This document shows, piece after piece, positions 53,325 through 61,897 of a stretch of 64,000 nucleotides of DNA (within the stretch, counting starts at the first letter, position 1; each line of letters begins with the position of its first letter). Both the position numbers and the translations under genes were made by a program. The notes below the pieces were generated by a model. It was not told the origin of the DNA and ran no database searches. It worked only from the letters and a program-made list of their open reading frames with translations. This DNA comes from Mucilaginibacter sp. OK098 (GTDB lineage: Bacteria; Bacteroidota; Bacteroidia; Sphingobacteriales; Sphingobacteriaceae), in the NCBI RefSeq assembly GCF_900142915.1, contig NZ_FRCM01000005.1, forward strand, positions 639,476 to 703,475, written 5' to 3'.

Positions 53325-53482
53325 TTTTCAGGCGGGGTCTCCTCCGCTTCATCCAGCAGCATGCGCATTGATGGCGTATACAGGTCGTCGTTCTGGCCGC
53401 TCCTTTGCGCCCAGAAAAAAGCGCCTAAAAAAATCAAAGCAAGCAATACGCTGCAGCCGATCAAAAAATAAAGGATGCTCAT
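53321..53482 (-). CDS. ccoS: cbb3 assembly protein CcoS, 53 aa
   Basis: ATG at 53480-53482 overlaps the ccoI stop (ATGA), and TGA lies at 53321-53323. The protein starts MSILYFLIGCSVLLALIFLG, one membrane helix, then AFFWAQRSGQNDDLYTPSMR and an acidic tail. FFWA followed by a GQxDDL element is the CcoS/FixS signature. CcoS is needed to put heme b and copper into CcoN. Confidence 0.88.
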   Translation of the reverse strand: MSILYFLIGCSVLLALIFLGAFFWAQRSGQNDDLYTPSMRMLLDEAEETPPEK

Positions 53483-55887
53483 ATTAATTTTCTCCGTTTT
53501 GCCGCAAAATGCGTGGCCAGGCTTGTAAATGAGATGATGGTCACAGTGCTCACCGGCATCAGGATTGCTGCTGTTAACGGAGATAGTTTACCGGTAATGG
53601 CGTAGCTAAGCCCGATTAAATTATAGGTAAGAGAGATGAGGAACGAAAAATGAATGATGTTAACCGTATCCCTGGAGAACCTCAAAAATACAGGGAGCAG
53701 GTGAAACGAGGCGCCATCAAGGATGGCATCGCTTCCCGGCGAAAAGTTGTTTACATTATCGGTTACGGCTATGCCGAGGTCGCTTTGTTTTAATGCGCCG
53801 GAATCGTTGAGCCCATCACCTATCATCATTACTTTATTCCTGTTAGCCTGCAGGCTTTGAATAAAATCCAGTTTTTGTTGAGGCGACTGGTTAAAATGCA
53901 TATTAGCTTTAAATCCAAAAAACGGCAGGAGAGACGGCAGTTCCTGATCCTGGTCGCCTGAAAGTAAATGCAGTTGATAATCGCGCTTCAGCTCTGTTAT
54001 CTTTTCTAAACCTTTACGATAATGCTGTATGAACGAGAAATAGCCCAGGTATTTTCCGTCAATCATGATATGTACCTGTGTAAATGGCAATAACATTATT
54101 GAAACCCCTCTTATAAATTCCTCACTGCCTATCCGCACCTTCTGAAAGTTTACTTCCGCTGATATTCCCTTGCCAGTGATCTCTTTGTAGTTATAAACGT
54201 CCCGACGTTCCTCGTTGCCCAGGAAAACGCAGATCATCCGACTAAGCGGATGTGCGGAATTCATACAAACACTATATATCAATTGCTTTTGGTCAATTGT
54301 CAAGTCAGCTTTTAGCTCGATCCTGCTATCACTTCCATTCGTGATGGTTCCTGTTTTATCAAGCACAATAGTATCTATAGCGGCAAGCTGCTCCACAACC
54401 GCGGTATTTTTTAGATAGAACCGATTACGGTCAAAAACACCTAGCGCCGCCGACATAGTAAATGGCGTACTTAAGGCCAGAGCACAAGGGCAGGCTACAA
54501 TCAATACTGCTGTGAATGCTGCAAGTCCTCTTCTAAAATCAGTGGGTAGCCAAAAAAGGAAGGCAGCGAAGGCGATGGTTAACAGGGCAATGGTGAAATA
54601 TTTACTCACCTTATCATTAAAAGTTTGCATCCGGTTGTCCTGCTTACGGGTAAATGCCTCATTGTTCCAAAGCTGGGTAAGGTAACTTTGTGAAACGGGC
54701 TTTATCACCTCGAGTTCGATAGCTTCACCAGTCTGTCGGCCACCGGCATAAATGATCTCGCCTAAAGTTTTGCCGACCGGGATGGCCTCGCCCGTAACAA
54801 AGCTAAAATCAACCAGCGCCTCGCCTTTTAATAAAATGGCATCAGCAGGGATGATCTCATTATGGCGGATCACCATACGGTGCCCGGTATGGAGCTGGGA
54901 TAAAGGAACAGGCCGTTCTGAACTGTTTTCTATAATTTGTACAGCAACCGGGAAAAATGAGCGATAATCCCGCTCAAAAGAAATGTGGTGATAAGTTTTC
55001 TTTTGTACAAATTTCCCAACCAGTAAAAAAAACACCAGTCCGCAAAGTGTATCTGCAAACCCGGCTCCACTCCTGGTAACTATCTCAACAACCGAACGGA
55101 TAAACAACACCCCGATTCCCAACGCTAAAGGGAAATCAATATTTAAAACCTTATTGCGCAAGTTTTGCCAGGCGGATATAAAGTAGCCGCTCGCGCTGTA
55201 ACATACAACCGGCAAAATAAAAAGGATGTTAAGCAGCCCAAAGAAATATTTAAACGACCGTTCAGCAACCGACATGCCAAAATATTCAGGGAAGCTGAGC
55301 AGCATCACATTGCCAAAACAAAACCCGGCAACCGCTATTTTGCTAACCAGGTTATCCTTTGTTGCTGCGTTTTGCTCTTTAATAATATCCTGCAGGCTGA
55401 TCAGCGGTTCGTAACCGATCTCATCCAACAGCTCCACCACTTGCTGTAAACTGATCTGCCGGTGATCAAACCGGATGTTTAATTGCTTTTTTAGAAAATC
55501 AACCCGGCTATAATGGATGGCAGGATTAATTTTATTTAATTGTTCCAGCAGCCAAAGGCATGAACTGCAATGGATCTGGGGAATATAAAAGGTAATTATC
55601 GTTTTTTCCTGGTCTGTATAATCAATCAGCTCGCTGATGATAGTTGGCTCATTTAAATAATCAAACCGCTTATCGATACGTTCACGGGAGGCTCCGGGGT
55701 GATCATTATAGGTGTAATAGCTACAAAGTTTATTTTCAGATAATACCTGGTAAACGCCTTTACAGCCGTTACAGCAAAAGCTTTTTTCATCAATGCTGAT
55801 GCTTACAGTATTGCAGTCATCACCGCAATGATAACAGGTCGTTTTTTCAAGGATCGTGCTTCCCGCCATGCTTATTTTTCTTAACAT
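53479..55887 (-). CDS. ccoI: Copper-translocating P-type ATPase CcoI (FixI)
   Basis: The N-terminus carries a Cys-rich metal site (CYHCGDDC, FCCNGCKGVYQVL) and a heavy-metal-associated domain with CSSCLWLLE. The membrane core has CPCALALSTP, the P-domain DKTGTITNGSD and the hinge GDGLNDSGALKQSDLGIAV. The order of domains and the pairing with ccoS identify CcoI, which exports copper for cbb3 oxidase assembly rather than for resistance. A second possible start (Met7) lies 18 bp in. The operator at 55941 lies 60 bp upstream. Confidence 0.92.
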   Translation of the reverse strand: MLRKISMAGSTILEKTTCYHCGDDCNTVSISIDEKSFCCNGCKGVYQVLSENKLCSYYTYNDHPGASRERIDKRFDYLNEPTIISELIDYTDQEKTIITFYIPQIHCSSCLWLLEQLNKINPAIHYSRVDFLKKQLNIRFDHRQISLQQVVELLDEIGYEPLISLQDIIKEQNAATKDNLVSKIAVAGFCFGNVMLLSFPEYFGMSVAERSFKYFFGLLNILFILPVVCYSASGYFISAWQNLRNKVLNIDFPLALGIGVLFIRSVVEIVTRSGAGFADTLCGLVFFLLVGKFVQKKTYHHISFERDYRSFFPVAVQIIENSSERPVPLSQLHTGHRMVIRHNEIIPADAILLKGEALVDFSFVTGEAIPVGKTLGEIIYAGGRQTGEAIELEVIKPVSQSYLTQLWNNEAFTRKQDNRMQTFNDKVSKYFTIALLTIAFAAFLFWLPTDFRRGLAAFTAVLIVACPCALALSTPFTMSAALGVFDRNRFYLKNTAVVEQLAAIDTIVLDKTGTITNGSDSRIELKADLTIDQKQLIYSVCMNSAHPLSRMICVFLGNEERRDVYNYKEITGKGISAEVNFQKVRIGSEEFIRGVSIMLLPFTQVHIMIDGKYLGYFSFIQHYRKGLEKITELKRDYQLHLLSGDQDQELPSLLPFFGFKANMHFNQSPQQKLDFIQSLQANRNKVMMIGDGLNDSGALKQSDLGIAVTDNVNNFSPGSDAILDGASFHLLPVFLRFSRDTVNIIHFSFLISLTYNLIGLSYAITGKLSPLTAAILMPVSTVTIISFTSLATHFAAKRRKLI

Positions 55888-55940
55888 CCAAAGCTGCCGG
55901 GTTTGAGGAAATTAAAGAATGATCAGAAAACGCCTAAAAT

Positions 55941-55954
55941 GTGACCTTCGTCAA
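55941..55954. promoter_or_regulatory. FNR-like operator GTGACCTTCGTCAA, shared by ccoI and the 586-aa gene
   Basis: TGAC-N4-GTCA, centred 60 bp before the ccoI ATG and 56 bp before the divergent gene at 56004; it could serve both. Confidence 0.6.
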
Positions 55955-56003
55955 TTTTCAAACAAAATAGCCTGCGTAGGTTTGACTAATTAAAATTGAT
56001 AAC

Positions 56004-57764
56004 ATGAGCCACACCTTCCATATTCCTGTATTAGGACTAGGTTATTCCATTGATACGCCGCTTAAGGTTTCCCGTTATGGCATTTCTTCCGTGCTCTCCA
56101 TTGTTGATGATGAGCTGATTGAAAGAATGCGGGAATACCATTCAGAAAATAGCAATGAAGCTTATACAGCCATTGCCAAATCCGAGCCGGACAGCAGAGC
56201 AAAACGAATCACTGCTTATCTTAATTTATTGGCGGGAACCATCAATCAGCAATTTGAACAACTAAAAGGCCAGCTATTTGAAGCCGGGACCGATTTGTGC
56301 CGGTATTTTGAGCTGCTTCCCGAAAAAGCGCTGTTAAGACAAGGCTATGACCTGATGATGGAATATCCGGATAACGAGCGAAAAACCATTTTTCAGAATA
56401 TACTGCGCCAGCGGATGACCAAAGGGTCGATTGACGTTAACATCATGTCAAAAGTGGATAAGATGAATTTTACGGCTGAAGGGGAATATACAGGGAGCGA
56501 AAATACAGATGCATTAGCGGCTTTACGCGGTTTTGCAGAGAGTGACCTTGAATCTGCAGTTATTTTATCAGCAGGTATGAGCCCAAGGTTATATAGTTAC
56601 CTCGAAACATTTAATGACTTTTTTCCGGATGAAACCGGTAAACTGCGTAAAAGGATAATTTTAAAGGTGAGTGACTTTCGCTCGGCTCTTATCCAGGCCA
56701 AATTTCTGGCTAAAAAAGGTTTGTGGATCTCAGAATTCAGGGTGGAGTCGGGCTTGAACTGCGGCGGGCACGCTTTCGCAACAGACGGCTTCTTATTGGG
56801 GCCGATACTGGAAGAGTTTAAAGAAAAAAGACAGGAAATGGCTGATGAGCTTTACCCGCTATACCTGGGCGCTTTAATAAACAAAAATATTTCCTGTGAT
56901 CAGATGCCGGAGCAGCGCTTAAGCGTTCAGGGCGGCATAGGCACTGCCGTGGAAAACGATTTCCTGATGGAGTATTACCACTTGGATGCCACCGGTTGGG
57001 GGAGTCCGTTTCTTCTTGTACCCGAGGTAACCAACGTAGATGAAGAAACTTTGATGCAATTGGCCGGAGCAAATGAGGATGATTTTTATCTGAGCGGCGC
57101 ATCGCCGCTGGGCATACTATTCAATAATTTTAAGCTTGCATCAATGGAAAAACAACGGGTTGAACGTATTGAAAGCGGGCGTCCGGGCAGTCCCTGCACC
57201 AAAAAGTACTTGTGTACTAATACCGAATTCACAGAAAAACCTATCTGCACTTCATCAAGAGAATACCAAAATTTTAAAATTAAACAATTGCAGGCTTTAT
57301 CGTTACCTGAAGTTGAATACCAGGAACAATTTGATACCATAACTGAAAAAATTTGCCTTTGCGAAGGTTTATGTTCTGCCGCATACCTGAAATACAAGAT
57401 TAGTAAGCCCAAAGAAAATACCGCAGTATCAATTTGTCCCGGCCCCAATATGGCGTATTTCTCCAGGATCTATTCGCTGGAAGAAATGGTAAACCATATT
57501 TATGGCAGGCTTGACCTGTTGGAAAACATCAAACGCCCACACGTTTTTATCAAAGAACTGAACTTGTATATTGATTACCTGCAAGCGGATCTGGAGAAGC
57601 ATGCGAAGAACCTGAATGATAAGAAAAAAAAGCACCTTGATAAATTTAAGGCGCAACTTCAGGATGGGATCGCTTATTACAAGCAGCTTTTTAAAGAATG
57701 GCCTGAAGGGTGCGCGAGGGAGCTGGGCATATCCGAAAGAAAGCTAAACTGCATCTCCATATAG
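56004..57764 (+). CDS. Cys-rich protein of unknown function in the low-oxygen regulon, 586 aa
   Basis: I do not recognise a characterised family. The protein has no signal peptide or membrane helix. Residues 1-40 (IPVLGLGYSIDTPLKVSRYGISSVLSI) and 195-290 (LKVSDFRSALIQAKFLAKKGLWISEFRVESGLNCGGHAFATDGFLLGPI without exceeding a TIM-barrel pattern) resemble FMN-dependent TIM barrels such as nitronate monooxygenases or glutamate-synthase domains. A Cys-rich part follows (SPCTKKYLC, KPICTSS, ICLCEGLC, SICPGPNMAYFS), fit for one or more Fe-S clusters. The C-terminus is a charged helical stretch. Divergent from ccoI with a shared operator, so probably made under low oxygen. A flavin/Fe-S oxidoreductase is an inference. 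Confidence 0.6.
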   Translation: MSHTFHIPVLGLGYSIDTPLKVSRYGISSVLSIVDDELIERMREYHSENSNEAYTAIAKSEPDSRAKRITAYLNLLAGTINQQFEQLKGQLFEAGTDLCRYFELLPEKALLRQGYDLMMEYPDNERKTIFQNILRQRMTKGSIDVNIMSKVDKMNFTAEGEYTGSENTDALAALRGFAESDLESAVILSAGMSPRLYSYLETFNDFFPDETGKLRKRIILKVSDFRSALIQAKFLAKKGLWISEFRVESGLNCGGHAFATDGFLLGPILEEFKEKRQEMADELYPLYLGALINKNISCDQMPEQRLSVQGGIGTAVENDFLMEYYHLDATGWGSPFLLVPEVTNVDEETLMQLAGANEDDFYLSGASPLGILFNNFKLASMEKQRVERIESGRPGSPCTKKYLCTNTEFTEKPICTSSREYQNFKIKQLQALSLPEVEYQEQFDTITEKICLCEGLCSAAYLKYKISKPKENTAVSICPGPNMAYFSRIYSLEEMVNHIYGRLDLLENIKRPHVFIKELNLYIDYLQADLEKHAKNLNDKKKKHLDKFKAQLQDGIAYYKQLFKEWPEGCARELGISERKLNCISI

Positions 57765-57839
57765 ATAATAAGCAGAAAGTTTTCCATTATGCTTCACGAT
57801 TAGAGTGCTAATTTTGCTCAAACCCGGGGACCAGCTAAT

Positions 57840-57998
57840 TTAAACGTTGCTTATCGGCCTGTAAAGTGTTTTAACATGATATAATGCCCTTTTAAGCTTT
57901 GTATCCAGGTGATTGATGTCTTTATAGGTAATTAGCACATCGTCCTGCATTTCGCAGGTGTAATGTGTTTTGTAAACAGCCAATGGTTATGCAATCTG
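57840..57998 (-). pseudogene. 3' remnant of a second L,D-transpeptidase-like gene
   Basis: Reading leftward, the frame gives PLAVYKTHYTCEMQDDVLITYKD and then LKRALYHVKTLYRPISNV before TAA at 57840-57842. It aligns with the C-terminus of the gene at 32502 (PLAVYVTYYTCEMQDGVLISYKD). A stop codon stands just before PLAVY and homology ends near 57998, so only about 45 codons remain. Its C-terminus is longer than that of the intact copy, so the intact copy was itself altered. Confidence 0.8.
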
Positions 57999-58092
57999 TT
58001 TTTGTTATAAATCGAATCAAAAAATTTATAGGCTTAAATCAGCGATTAAACGCAAATCAGCCAGAAAATAGTTCGAAATTTGTACAGTAGCC

Positions 58093-58186
58093 AGCACAAA
58101 ATTTTAACACTGTGTTATGATAATGTGAAGATATTCAAGAAGTTTTTGTGGAAGCCTTCGGATTAATTTCTGAGGGCTTTTTTTTT
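58093..58186 (+). repeat. Right copy of the tRNA-Arg trailer/terminator repeat (partner at 32017)
   Basis: AGCAC at 58093 and the following block up to the T-run match 32017-32103, best over GATATTCAAGAAGTTTTTGT. The tRNA itself is absent. Relative to the left side, the order of trailer and L,D-transpeptidase 3' end is mirrored: left is trailer then gene, right is gene remnant then trailer. Confidence 0.65.
58152..58186 (+). terminator. Rho-independent terminator without an obvious gene
   Basis: AAGCCTT (58152-58158) pairs with AGGGCTT (58173-58179, one G-U) and a run of nine T follows. It corresponds to the tRNA-Arg terminator at 32074. Confidence 0.65.
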
Positions 58187-58688
58187 AACAGCCTAATAGT
58201 TGACAACTATGAACAATTGAAATCACGAAGGCTTTTATTGCAGCAATAATTTCAACTGACAAGTCGCTAACTTACAAAAAATCAATCATTTAGCAATATA
58301 TCAATAGCTTAAACCGGCAAACTCTGCCACAAAGCCCCAAAAGGCATAAAATGGAAAATCATGAACCTCTGTACAGGTGTCACAAATGCAGATTAGACTG
58401 TTAATGTGAAGAAAATCAGTTGTTTTCATTCAATGTGTAATCATGTATTGCAAAACTAAAATTCGGTGCGGTTGATTTGGATATTTAAAGAAAATTACCT
58501 GAATTTTAACTACTGGTTTAGTTATAACGCCCGGTTGGTTTTAAACACCCCTGTTTATTATATTTGGAGATTAACGATATCGATTGTCTTTTCTACAACT
58601 GCAGGATGATTCGAACGGCGTAATAGGTATTTACTTTGTCGGTATCATATTTTGCTGCATTAAGTTTCTTTAGTGGAAAGTAGCAGTA

Positions 58689-59426
58689 TTAAAACCAATG
58701 ATCTATAAATTTCTTAAAATCTTCCTTATATTGACTGCTTACAGGTATCATAGACTTACCTATTTTTACCGTTGTAGTCGTAATGGAATCTATCTTATCC
58801 AGCGAGACAATGAAGGAGCGATGGATACGTATAAAGGAGTGAATCGGTAGTTTTTCCTCAATTTTTTTCATTGTGGTGAGTGATTTGATATAACCATCAA
58901 CGTTTGTTGCATAGATCTTAACATAATCCTTAAATCCCTCAATATAAAGTATATTTTTAAGATAGATCTTTATCAGTTCGTATTCTACCCTTAAAAAAAT
59001 AAAGTCGTTATCCGTATAGTCTACCTTACTGAGCGCTTTATTATTATGGCCATGCTCAATTAGGCTTTTAGCCTTATAAGCGGCATTAATAAAGTCGTTG
59101 TATTCAACTGGTTTTAGTAAGTAGTCAATGGCTTTGACTTTATACCCTTCAAGAGCATAACGCTCATATCCCGAGGTAAAGATTATGCGGGGGCTATTAT
59201 CCACGCTTTTACTGTTAATTATCCTGGCCAGTTCAATACCACTAAGCGCAGGCATGTTAATGTCTAAAAAAACCAGTTGTAGCTCCTCGTTTTCTAAAGC
59301 ATTCAATGCAGCAGTTGGGTGATTAAAATGGGAAATAAGGTTTAAAAAAGGAGTTTGATTTACAAAATCACAAAGATGGGATAATGCCATCTCATCGTCA
59401 TCAACAACTAAACAATTTATGGGCAT
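58689..59426 (-). CDS. LytTR-family response regulator
   Basis: Residues 3-120 are a receiver domain (DDDEMALS, phosphoacceptor Asp55 in VFLDINMPALSG, Lys in YLLKPVEY). Residues 140-245 are a LytTR DNA-binding domain (ILYIEGFKDYVKIYA, RIHRSFIVSLDKID). A sensor kinase gene lies upstream on the same strand but 309 bp away, with a different kinase class (HisKA) than the usual LytS-type partner, so pairing is uncertain. Confidence 0.88.
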   Translation of the reverse strand: MPINCLVVDDDEMALSHLCDFVNQTPFLNLISHFNHPTAALNALENEELQLVFLDINMPALSGIELARIINSKSVDNSPRIIFTSGYERYALEGYKVKAIDYLLKPVEYNDFINAAYKAKSLIEHGHNNKALSKVDYTDNDFIFLRVEYELIKIYLKNILYIEGFKDYVKIYATNVDGYIKSLTTMKKIEEKLPIHSFIRIHRSFIVSLDKIDSITTTTVKIGKSMIPVSSQYKEDFKKFIDHWF

Positions 59427-59651
59427 AAAATAATTTGTTAAAGAGTATTTTCATAGATCTATCGGATCAGTGGTTTCAAGGAGTTTGGTCTAAATTGTTA
59501 GCAGAGAGTTTCGTATAAAGTAAATGGTGATTTTTATAAATAAACACTAAAATGTTTGAAATATATGAGAATTTTATAACAAAAACAACCATATAGTTAA
59601 AAAAAAATAATAATTGTTCTGCTTTAATGTTTTAATGGAAATTTTTAATCG

Positions 59652-59691
59652 TTTAAATTAATAAATCAAGACAAATATTTATTAATTTAAA
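59652..59691. repeat. Perfect 15-bp AT-only inverted repeat
   Basis: TTTAAATTAATAAAT (59652-59666) and ATTTATTAATTTAAA (59677-59691) are exact complements with a 10-nt loop, inside the 308-base gap between the kinase gene and the LytTR gene. It may end the kinase transcript or be a protein-binding dyad; the remaining gap is AT-rich with nothing else seen. Confidence 0.55.
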
Positions 59692-59734
59692 ATATATCTA
59701 CATCTACTTAACATCAACAGCGAAACAAACCGTC

Positions 59735-61441
59735 TTATTCGTAAGGAATATAAAAACTAAAGGTACTGCCCTTCTCGATCTCGCTTGTAACGCTAATTTT
59801 TCCTTCCTGGATCTCTATTAATACTTTACAGAGGTATAGGCCAAGCCCGGTTCCTATTTTCCCCCCGGCTGAATTTGTTTGATGGTATTTTGAAAACAAG
59901 TTAGCCTGTTGTTCCGGGCTTATGCCTTCGCCTGTGTCAGTAATGTCAACATACAATATGTAATTACCCTTAATTGCTAATAGCCTGGCCTTTATTGTTA
60001 TGCCTCCAATCCTGGTGTACTTAATAGCATTGCTTAATAAATTAAATAAAACTTGCTTTAGCCTTAACGCGTCACCTAGCACAACAACATGTTTGTCGCC
60101 CTCAAAGTGGCAATCAATTGTGAGGTTTTTTTTAATGGCGCCGTACGCTAAACTTTCTATTACCTCGTCAAATATAAAATCAGGATTAAACGGGGCATTG
60201 TTAATCTTAAATTTTGAACTTTCCATTTTTGCGGTATCCAGTGTATCGGTCAATGTATGCAGCAACATGTCTGATGAAAGTCTTATAGATTTCAGCATAT
60301 CTTTTTGCTTAGGTGACAGATCGGATTTACTGAATGCATGCAAAAAGCCCTTGATAGCTGAAAGCGGGTTGCGAACCTCATGGCTCATGTAAAGCAATAA
60401 ATCCATTTTTTGCTGAGCCATTATAATCGACCGTTCATTTTCCATACGTAAAATAGCTTCAGACTGGTTAAGCTTAACTATAAACCCAATAAGCAAAACG
60501 GCAAATGTCAATATCATAAATATAGCCACCATGAAAAATTTATTTATCAGCAGGGCAGTTTCTTTGTAACTTTTAAAAGTGGCGTATTTAAGCTCATATT
60601 CCATTTTATAATTGATTTCCCTGGCATCGTTTATAATACCTTCGAGCGCATTGCTGACCCCAATGTTAATCGCAATTAATTTTCTTTGCGCATCCATCAT
60701 CTTTTTGTTGTTCTGCTGCAACTGTTTTAATTTTTGCACATATACATTTTTATCATTTACAATGATTTTCTGTGTAACGGAATCAACAACTTTACTGATA
60801 CGGTTATGATTGATCTCTACAGCATCATTATTAGCGTCTTTATTGACAATGGCATCTTTTATCCGGCCAAAAAAAGCTCTTTTCTTATTGGGTTTAACTT
60901 TCCTTACGGTATCATTATAATCTTTAAGGCTTATTTTAAGTACATGAAAAATTAAGTTATTAACGGTGAGGGCTTTATTTTTTGTATAGGCTTCAAGATC
61001 GGTCGTCAGAAGAGAATCAAAGGAGTGTTTGATGATATATAATTTGCCAGACAATTGCAGCTTTTTTCGATACCAGTTCCACATCCTGGTGCGCTGTTCA
61101 AAAGATAGTTCCGTAGTATCTGCCTTTTTTTGGATAATTGAATCTATTTCAGCAAAAGCCTGCAACAACTTTTCCTTATAGGCAGTTATATGATATGCTG
61201 TTTTCTTATCGCCTTGATCTAAAAAGGATTCCTGGAAACTGTCTTCCGCCTGGCGGAGCAGCAATAGAGCGTGGTTTGGCTGAAATTGATCAAGTTTAAC
61301 GCTATCCGATAGTTTTGATAAATGCTTCAGCTTCGTGGATATGGAGCCATGTAAAAAAAGAGCCGATATAGCAATGATAATAGCAAATGCTGCAAACGCA
61401 AGAAGTATTTTTCTTGATGAAATATGGGTATTTACTTTCAT
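59735..61441 (-). CDS. Membrane-bound sensor histidine kinase
   Basis: Two membrane helices (about residues 10-30 and 308-331) bracket a helical periplasmic sensor of about 280 residues rich in Lys/Asp. The cytosolic part has HisKA with YMSHEVRNPLSAIKGF, an ATPase domain with NLLSNAIKYT, DTGEGIS and GTGLGLYLCK. No HAMP domain is evident between helix 2 and the dimerisation domain. Signal unknown. An XRE regulator gene lies 87 bp upstream and a LytTR regulator downstream, all on the same strand. Confidence 0.85.
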   Translation of the reverse strand: MKVNTHISSRKILLAFAAFAIIIAISALFLHGSISTKLKHLSKLSDSVKLDQFQPNHALLLLRQAEDSFQESFLDQGDKKTAYHITAYKEKLLQAFAEIDSIIQKKADTTELSFEQRTRMWNWYRKKLQLSGKLYIIKHSFDSLLTTDLEAYTKNKALTVNNLIFHVLKISLKDYNDTVRKVKPNKKRAFFGRIKDAIVNKDANNDAVEINHNRISKVVDSVTQKIIVNDKNVYVQKLKQLQQNNKKMMDAQRKLIAINIGVSNALEGIINDAREINYKMEYELKYATFKSYKETALLINKFFMVAIFMILTFAVLLIGFIVKLNQSEAILRMENERSIIMAQQKMDLLLYMSHEVRNPLSAIKGFLHAFSKSDLSPKQKDMLKSIRLSSDMLLHTLTDTLDTAKMESSKFKINNAPFNPDFIFDEVIESLAYGAIKKNLTIDCHFEGDKHVVVLGDALRLKQVLFNLLSNAIKYTRIGGITIKARLLAIKGNYILYVDITDTGEGISPEQQANLFSKYHQTNSAGGKIGTGLGLYLCKVLIEIQEGKISVTSEIEKGSTFSFYIPYE

Positions 61442-61528
61442 TAAATAAGCGAGTTAATAATCCTTTAATTAGGGTATTTAAGGTTTTTTAGACAAAGTGA
61501 GAATAGTTAATTTTTGATATTGGATTAG

Positions 61529-61897
61529 CTATTTGCCTTTGTCTTGGATTTGTTCGTACAGCTCGATTATCTTTTTCCGTAAATTTATAATTTCCCTTTC
61601 CCTATGGGCAAGCTTCTTTTTGAGTATGCTCAAATGTAAATTCGGGGCTGAATCTGTCTTTCCGTTTTTCGCATCCAGCAGTTCGGCTGCAGTAATCTTA
61701 TAAACGCAGGAAATTTGTTCCAGGCGGGATAAGGAAATATCAGTAAAACCGGTTTCAATTTTTGAAAGTGCTGGAATAGAAATACCCAGGCGATCGGCCA
61801 AATCTTTTTGGCTCCATCCGTTTTTTTGGCGCAAAATTTTAATGTTTTCGTATAGGGATTTTCGCGTTGTTATAGTAATAGATTCTTCCGCAGTCAT
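61529..61897 (-). CDS. XRE-family HTH regulator with C-terminal coiled coil
   Basis: Residues 17-72 form a Cro/C1-type helix-turn-helix (KILRQKNGWSQKDLADRLGIS, LSKIETGFTDISLSRLEQI). The last 35 residues (LKKKLAHREREIINLRKKIIELYEQI) form a coiled coil, probably for dimerisation. It lacks a sensor domain. It is the first gene of the leftward XRE-kinase-LytTR series. Confidence 0.85.
   Translation of the reverse strand: MTAEESITITTRKSLYENIKILRQKNGWSQKDLADRLGISIPALSKIETGFTDISLSRLEQISCVYKITAAELLDAKNGKTDSAPNLHLSILKKKLAHREREIINLRKKIIELYEQIQDKGK

Larger units (their letters stand above)
57999..58688. other. Non-coding stretch right of the low-oxygen block
   Basis: Besides the trailer/terminator repeat at 58093-58186, no ORF, tRNA or mobile gene is recognised. 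There is no tRNA body in front of the trailer copy. Confidence 0.5.

Noticed and set aside
32017..58186. Calling the block an integrative conjugative element or prophage
   Set aside because: No integrase, excisionase, relaxase or phage gene is visible, and only about 5 bases of the tRNA 3' end are present in the right-hand copy.
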